Assembly: GCA_029253045.1 (NCBI GenBank)
Contig: JAQXAG010000105.1
Coordinates: forward strand, 1 to 34,122
DNA length: 34,122 bases
Direction: 5' to 3'
Source of the DNA: Fidelibacterota bacterium
Lineage (GTDB): Bacteria > Fidelibacterota > Marinisomatia > Marinisomatales > Marinisomataceae
Part shown: piece by piece, positions 28,660 through 34,122 of the stretch
Layout: each line of letters opens with the position of its first letter
How positions within the stretch are numbered: the stretch's first letter is position 1
Made by a program: the position numbers and the translations under genes
The notes under the pieces: generated by a model
What the model saw: only the letters and a program-made list of their open reading frames with translations
What the model was told of the DNA's origin: nothing
Databases searched by the model: none

Positions 28660-28721
28660 TGAGATGATTCTACAAATTTATCAGTCATAATTCCACCAAA
28701 ACTAATTATATTCATTCATAT

Positions 28722-29693
28722 ATGGATAAAAGTAAAATAAATGGATTAGCTCAAGCAATTCTTGAAAACGAATCGCGTCAACTGAATAACGTTGCAAAAC
28801 AAATTGATGATGATATTATCAAGGCTTCAGAACTTATTATAGACAACAAAGGTAAGTTGGTGATATGTGGATTAGGAAAATCAGGATTAATTGGACAAAA
28901 GATTGTGGCAACTCTTTGTAGTACAGGAACCAAAAGTGTATTTGTTCATGCAGCAGAAGCGCTACATGGAGATTTAGGTATTTATAATCCAGGTGATCCA
29001 ACACTCCTTATATCAAAGAGTGGAAATACTGAAGAATTAGTGCGATTAATTCCAATTTTACGCGAATTCCAGTCACCATTAATTGCTTTAGTAGGTAATA
29101 TGGATTCTTATATGGCAAAAAATGCAGATATTGTTCTCAATGGAACAATTGAGAGTGAGGTTGATCCTCTTGGAATTGTGCCTACAACAAGCGCATTAGC
29201 TGCCTTAGCTATAGGAGACGCTCTAGCTTCTGTCTTAATGGTTAGGAGAGGATTTAATGCAGAAGACTTTGCACGATATCACCCTGGAGGAGAATTAGGT
29301 AAACAACTAGGACTAACAGTAAATCATTTAATTCATCCTTTAGAAGATATAGCTATTATTAATGAAGATACTTCTTTAGAAGATATCGCATCTGCAATGA
29401 CCGAAAAACCTTTAGGTGCAGCATTAATTGTAGAAAATAAAAAACTTAAAGCTATAGTGACAGAAGGGGACTTAAGAAAAGCGATTGCATCCGATAAGAC
29501 TTTATCAGATTCAATGGGAGAATTGATTAATAATAATCCTATATCTGTTTCTCATGGCTTATCCATTCACGATGCTATGAAATTAATGGAGGATCGCGAT
29601 TCGCAGATTTCTGTTTTACCGGTAGTTAATGAGTCTAAAGAATGTCTAGGCTTAATTAGATTACATGATTTATATCAAACTAAATTAGTTTAA
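28722..29693 (+). CDS. kdsD: Arabinose-5-phosphate isomerase (KdsD/KpsF type)
   Basis: KdsD converts ribulose 5-phosphate to arabinose 5-phosphate, the first committed step to Kdo for lipopolysaccharide. The 323-residue protein has the SIS domain (ICGLGKSGLIGQKIVATLCSTG, HAAEALHGDLG, LISKSGNTEE) and two C-terminal CBS domains (about 210-265 and 275-323). The HPGGELGKQLGLTV linker is typical of the family. It stands alone here; other Kdo genes are not in the window. No Shine-Dalgarno site precedes the ATG. Confidence 0.94.
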   Translation: MDKSKINGLAQAILENESRQLNNVAKQIDDDIIKASELIIDNKGKLVICGLGKSGLIGQKIVATLCSTGTKSVFVHAAEALHGDLGIYNPGDPTLLISKSGNTEELVRLIPILREFQSPLIALVGNMDSYMAKNADIVLNGTIESEVDPLGIVPTTSALAALAIGDALASVLMVRRGFNAEDFARYHPGGELGKQLGLTVNHLIHPLEDIAIINEDTSLEDIASAMTEKPLGAALIVENKKLKAIVTEGDLRKAIASDKTLSDSMGELINNNPISVSHGLSIHDAMKLMEDRDSQISVLPVVNESKECLGLIRLHDLYQTKLV

Positions 29694-29733
29694 TATCACT
29701 TCGAATCCTTTAATTATGATTTTCCTCTAATAG

Positions 29734-32700
29734 CTATTTAACAAGTAACATTTTCATGGTCTTATTAAAATCTTTTGTACGAAGTTGATAGAAGTATACA
29801 CCACTACTTAATGTATCGCCATCATCGTTCTTACCATCCCACTCAACGGTATGTGTTCCTACACCATTGTCACCACGATCAATTGTTTTAACAAGTTGTC
29901 CTAGCGTATTGTATATATAAATCTTAACAGAAGTTGCTTCTGCTACATCATACTGGAATGTAGTCTGACTACTAAATGGATTTGGATAATTTTGATAGAG
30001 TTTAAATTCATCTGGTGAACCAAGTTCCATTATACCATTACCAGCTGCACCCTCTTTTGAAAATAGTTGATAACTAACTTCCACTGTTTTCATAGATACG
30101 TCTCCATCAATATAGATAAATAATTCTTTTTCATCTTGAGATAATCTTCCAAACTCAAACTCATAGCTTTCTTCAAGACTATCGTTATTCTCAAGTATAA
30201 GCATACTTTGATTATTTTTTGCTACAGAGAATTGATAAGTGTTACCTTCATTAAGAATTTCAAATCGTCCAGCTGTAATATTATCTGGAAGAGTAATCTT
30301 TATTTGATTACCAAATAATTCTGCAGGGAAGTTTATTGGATTTAGTTTTTGCTGACTAGCTGGCTCTGAAGTTTTACCTTGAGATTTAGTCCATAACCAA
30401 TTTCTAGTAAATACACTTACATCATTAATATCATTTAGATTATCAAAACTTGGAGATAAATAAGGGCTTGTTCCTGTAGCAGGACCAATATCCACAGTTG
30501 TATCCACACCAGCATTTGGCCATGCATTTACAAAGGCATTTAAGTCTTCTACATCTACATCCCAATCTGCGTCATAGTCTCCTAGTAAATTATTGTAAGT
30601 CATAAAATCATTGATTACAAGCGTAGAGAGATTTCCTGAGCCATCTACAGCATAAAGCTTAACATGGTAGGTTGTATAATCATCAAGTGATAATCCGGTT
30701 AATTCAAGAGTGGATGTACCAACATTCTGATATGCAACAACATCAGCAGTTGTATTATCTCCACTTGACCCAATACCAAGTACATAATAATTGATACCTG
30801 TATTATCAGACCAGTCGGCAGCTGTAACTGCGACTTCAGATGTAGAGCGTAAATATGAGCCATCTACAATGCTATTAATAGTAAATGTTCCAGCTGTAGG
30901 CCCTTCACTATCTAATAGATAGCTTACTTGATCAGAAATAGTTTCATTTCCATCGTTATCAACAGCTCCAACTTTGTAGTACCATTGTTGTCCTTGAGTC
31001 AATCCGTCATGAAGCAATGAATCTACGCCAAATGTCTGTCTAAATATAAATGTTGTGTCTGGCCATGGAGTGGTGGATGAAGACGGTTCAAAATGTTCAG
31101 AATCAATATTACCAAGTGTTCCTTGTCCCAATAGGTTTCCACTTCCTGGTGTAAAATTGTCTGTCAAACTACCATAAACATTATACGAAGCAAGATCTGT
31201 TTCACCATTTCTATTCCAGAAAATAGCTACACCATCATCACTAGGATCCCAAGAGTCATTTGCTGAATCATAAACTAATTCTGCTTCAGCGCTAACTCCT
31301 TGTGGAGCAAGTGGTGCACCAGCTACATCTAGTTGTCCAGCTGTTAACTGAAAATTGTCCCAAAAAGAATATTGTTGGCTAGCAGTTTTAACATGCATTG
31401 CAATTCTAATATTTGTTCCTGCATATGCTGTCAAATCATAAGTTTGTTGTACCCAGCTTGCTGTACTTTCTCCATCAATATCAGCAAGAACTACTGTAAA
31501 GTCTGAAATTGCATTACCTCCAGAAGGAGACAATAGTAAGTCATAATCTTCTGACCCTCCATTCATATTAGAATAAAAGGTTAAAATATTGTCAGTTCCT
31601 GGTCTTAACCAAAGCGTTGGGCTAATCAACCAATCATCAGCAGAACCAGCTCCCGCCATTCCTAAACCAGCCATCCAATGACTGCCATCTGCAGCACCAT
31701 ATCCTGCAGTATAATACCACCAACTGAATTCATCTGAATCGCCATTACTGTTTATTGCGCCAAATGCATGTACATCACGTCTACCGTCTGCCCAGAAATA
31801 AGGATTTGTTTCAAAACCTTCCTCCCAAAGAATATCTTGTTCAGCTGTTGCCCAAACAATTTCATTTTTCGTTGTATTATCAGAATTTGTTCCGTCTGAA
31901 ATACTTAATGAAACATTATATTTTCCTGCAGCCGTATAAGTATGTGACGGTGATTGATCTGTGCTGGTTGTACCATCTCCGAAGTCCCATGACCATGTTG
32001 ATGGGGAACCAGTTGATCTATCATTAAATGCAATTGTTAAAGGAAAGACACCCGATGTTTTGTCTGGAGTAAATGCTGCATTTAATGGTGCAGTTGATGT
32101 GAATCCTGTTGAGAAAAAAATACCTCTTCCATGTGTACCTGCAGCCATAGATCCATCTGATCTTTTAGCTAACATATCAACTCTTACATTTGCTAATCCA
32201 TCATTTGATGGATTCCATGAAGGTGAAGATACAGACACGTCATCAGAGGTCCACGTTCCTAAGTCTGTTCCAACAATAACTTGATTATAATTATCCTTGT
32301 TATAAAGTCCTCCTCTTACTGGAATATCTGGTAAGTCTCCTTCAATACTATTCCAAGCATTAGAGCCACCACCACCATATGTCTCAAAAACTGATGTAGC
32401 ACCATAGTTAGATATTGTAGCTAATATTTGATTATCAGATGCTCCGATATCAATAGATGATATATAGCCAGCCATATTAGAGCCTGTAATATCTGTAGCA
32501 GTAAAACTAGCCGTAGATGCATCAGTAACCTTAAATATTCTTCCACCTGTTGTACCGATATACATTACATCGTCAGTGTAAGGGGATGCTTTAAAAAAAG
32601 AGGCTTGTGAGCCTAAATTAATGCTCATAGTAGAAGTCGTGGCAAGTTGCGTATAATTAGTTAAACGTAAAATTGTAGTATTATCTACATTGGCATAAAG

Positions 32701-34122
32701 AGTTTTTGTGCCATCATCAATACCAGTAGGATTAATTAATGTACCTGTATCAACACCACCCACTGTATAGCTAGAATATAAACTCCAACTTTGACCACCG
32801 TTTGTAGATCTGTAAATAGTATTATAATTACTTCCTACAAATTGATAATTTGGATCTTGTTGGTCTATATGAGAAAAACCTCCATCTCCTCCGGTCATAT
32901 TTGTTCCATTCGAAAGAGTTGATCCATCAACTCTCCATGACCCATTATCTTGTGTACCACCAATAACATATTTACTATTAGTATCTGGATGTAATGCTAC
33001 ACTATAGAATTGACTGACATTAAACCCTTCATTTCTATCTGAAACTTGTACTCCGCCATTACCAGTATAAAATATTCCACCATCATTTGAGAAAATAACT
33101 TTATTTCCATCTATAAATTCATAATTATGTTGATCAACGTGCATGTAGGGATAAGTTGATCCACCTGAATTAGTAAGCTGAGTCCATGAAACACCTCCAT
33201 CTGAAGATTTAAAAACATCTAATTCTCCAGCATATAATACATTAGGATCGGTAGGGTCTACAGCAAAACTCATACTATATCCTGCTTGACCATTAGCATC
33301 TCCTAAAGGATTCCCATTTGCGTCTGTAGGTACAGTTAACTCTGTCCAAGTTGCTCCATTATCAGTACTTTTAGCAACCCAATTTGCTTTATTGTCGGCG
33401 TTATTTGAAATTAGTGCATATACATAGTTTGGATCCGATTCTCCAGATGAAATAATCACTCTATTAGGTGTTCCACCAACAGAGCTCTTCCAACTAGCTT
33501 CTGTCCATGTAGCGCCATCATCAGAATAAAAGATCTCTCCGCCCCCCGACCAGTAAGAATTCATTCGGGTTCCAGCCCAAATTCTATTATTGCTATCAAT
33601 ATCTAAACTACTAAATTCTTTATATCCTGTAGGCTCTTGCGCATCAGTACCTTCAAATGCTCTAGACCAATTTACTCCACCGTCTGCTGATTTCCATACA
33701 CCTGTAAATTCTCTTCCAACGTATGAGCCTTCAAATTCATTTCCTCCTACACCAGCATAAATAACGCTTGTACCATTTTCATTTCTTACAACAATATCGT
33801 TAACAAAAGAAAAATAAATACAATCTGGTAGTTGTGCCCATGTTGCACCACCATCAGTTGTTTTCCATATTCCTAATCCTTTACTTACTCCTGGGCTATA
33901 CCAATTTGATCCTCCTGAAGTATAGTTACCCATTCTTTCTCCAGTACCAACATACATTATATTAGTATTATTTGGATCATATCTAATAGATGACACAGCA
34001 AGACTTCCCCAAGTGGCATCTACAAGATTCCAGTTTTCTGTATCAGAAGTTATATCATTATTGTACCATAGACCGCCAGATACACCAGCTCCCCATAGCT
34101 TATTTGGGTTGGATGGATCAAT
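29734..34122 (-). CDS. Giant multidomain secreted protein with type IX-like sorting domain (5' end outside window)
   Basis: The frame is open from the right edge to the TAG at 29734-29736, 1462 codons; the track's start at 33996 is an internal GTG, so the N-terminus and any signal peptide are missing. Domains, numbered from that GTG: a sortilin/BNR-like beta-propeller with many Asp-boxes (TTDGGATW, SADGGVNW, SSDGGVSW, STNGGQSW) to about 630; a PKD domain (WSWDFGDGTTS) about 640-715; a choice-of-anchor-J-like beta domain about 720-885; FN3-like modules to about 1130; a dockerin-like calcium region (GDYDADWDVDVEDL) about 1138-1200; and a C-terminal FlgD-like sorting domain with LYQNYPNPF (about 1330-1420). 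Likely a surface or secreted glycan-binding or hydrolysing protein; no catalytic residues can be assigned. Confidence 0.85.
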   Translation of the reverse strand: MDPSNPNKLWGAGVSGGLWYNNDITSDTENWNLVDATWGSLAVSSIRYDPNNTNIMYVGTGERMGNYTSGGSNWYSPGVSKGLGIWKTTDGGATWAQLPDCIYFSFVNDIVVRNENGTSVIYAGVGGNEFEGSYVGREFTGVWKSADGGVNWSRAFEGTDAQEPTGYKEFSSLDIDSNNRIWAGTRMNSYWSGGGEIFYSDDGATWTEASWKSSVGGTPNRVIISSGESDPNYVYALISNNADNKANWVAKSTDNGATWTELTVPTDANGNPLGDANGQAGYSMSFAVDPTDPNVLYAGELDVFKSSDGGVSWTQLTNSGGSTYPYMHVDQHNYEFIDGNKVIFSNDGGIFYTGNGGVQVSDRNEGFNVSQFYSVALHPDTNSKYVIGGTQDNGSWRVDGSTLSNGTNMTGGDGGFSHIDQQDPNYQFVGSNYNTIYRSTNGGQSWSLYSSYTVGGVDTGTLINPTGIDDGTKTLYANVDNTTILRLTNYTQLATTSTMSINLGSQASFFKASPYTDDVMYIGTTGGRIFKVTDASTASFTATDITGSNMAGYISSIDIGASDNQILATISNYGATSVFETYGGGGSNAWNSIEGDLPDIPVRGGLYNKDNYNQVIVGTDLGTWTSDDVSVSSPSWNPSNDGLANVRVDMLAKRSDGSMAAGTHGRGIFFSTGFTSTAPLNAAFTPDKTSGVFPLTIAFNDRSTGSPSTWSWDFGDGTTSTDQSPSHTYTAAGKYNVSLSISDGTNSDNTTKNEIVWATAEQDILWEEGFETNPYFWADGRRDVHAFGAINSNGDSDEFSWWYYTAGYGAADGSHWMAGLGMAGAGSADDWLISPTLWLRPGTDNILTFYSNMNGGSEDYDLLLSPSGGNAISDFTVVLADIDGESTASWVQQTYDLTAYAGTNIRIAMHVKTASQQYSFWDNFQLTAGQLDVAGAPLAPQGVSAEAELVYDSANDSWDPSDDGVAIFWNRNGETDLASYNVYGSLTDNFTPGSGNLLGQGTLGNIDSEHFEPSSSTTPWPDTTFIFRQTFGVDSLLHDGLTQGQQWYYKVGAVDNDGNETISDQVSYLLDSEGPTAGTFTINSIVDGSYLRSTSEVAVTAADWSDNTGINYYVLGIGSSGDNTTADVVAYQNVGTSTLELTGLSLDDYTTYHVKLYAVDGSGNLSTLVINDFMTYNNLLGDYDADWDVDVEDLNAFVNAWPNAGVDTTVDIGPATGTSPYLSPSFDNLNDINDVSVFTRNWLWTKSQGKTSEPASQQKLNPINFPAELFGNQIKITLPDNITAGRFEILNEGNTYQFSVAKNNQSMLILENNDSLEESYEFEFGRLSQDEKELFIYIDGDVSMKTVEVSYQLFSKEGAAGNGIMELGSPDEFKLYQNYPNPFSSQTTFQYDVAEATSVKIYIYNTLGQLVKTIDRGDNGVGTHTVEWDGKNDDGDTLSSGVYFYQLRTKDFNKTMKMLLVK

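Overview
The window is AT-rich, densely packed bacterial DNA. I read it as a Gram-negative marine bacterium of the FCB superphylum, with Marinimicrobia (SAR406) the best guess. The evidence is a giant exported protein ending in a FlgD-like / type IX C-terminal sorting domain (YQNYPNPF motif, right edge), a Bacteroidota/Chlorobi-style insertion-rich SecA, an arabinose-5-phosphate isomerase of the Kdo/LPS pathway, weak use of Shine-Dalgarno sites and strong preference for AGA arginine codons. The phylum is an inference, since the window has no rRNA or marker tree.

Layout. (1) 1-780: left edge with locally higher GC, tRNA-Arg(UCU) on the minus strand, then a small promoter-gene-terminator unit encoding a 75-residue protein made of two copies of one mini-repeat. 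A near-consensus ParB-binding (parS-like) sequence lies inside that gene. (2) 775-7224, minus strand: threonine breakdown (SDR-type threonine dehydrogenase, then 2-amino-3-ketobutyrate CoA ligase), secD-secF, an EamA transporter and a DUF502 membrane protein, mostly overlapping or closely spaced. (3) 7304-16547, plus strand: parA-parB, an M23 peptidase, a bactofilin, an AtpI-like protein, then the complete F1Fo ATP synthase operon (a, c, b, delta, alpha, gamma, beta, epsilon). This resembles the parAB-atp neighbourhood found near replication origins. The c subunit (61 aa) and epsilon subunit (95 aa) are both unusually short. (4) 16566-24920, plus strand: aspS, phoH-like, leucine-dehydrogenase family, nusB, secA and a Cys/Met-metabolism PLP enzyme, again with overlapping ends. 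(5) 24961-27920, plus strand: tRNA-Leu(UAG) followed after only 3 nt by a SLC13-type transporter with TrkA-C domains, then pterin carbinolamine dehydratase and a second EamA transporter. (6) 27913-34122: an SDR oxidoreductase (minus), an arabinose-5-phosphate isomerase (plus), and the 3' 4.4 kb of a multidomain secreted protein (minus) that runs off the right edge.

The core of the window is housekeeping: chromosome segregation, cell-shape/wall remodelling, ATP synthesis, translation and protein export (SecA, SecD and SecF). I found no phage, IS element, CRISPR array or defence system. The points that deserve a second look are the duplicated small protein with its embedded parS-like site, the tRNA-to-mRNA junction at 25043-25045, the shortened ATP synthase subunits, the rewritten SecA tail, and the architecture of the right-edge protein. 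All coordinates come from reading the sequence and the supplied ORF track; family assignments are from motif recognition without database searches.
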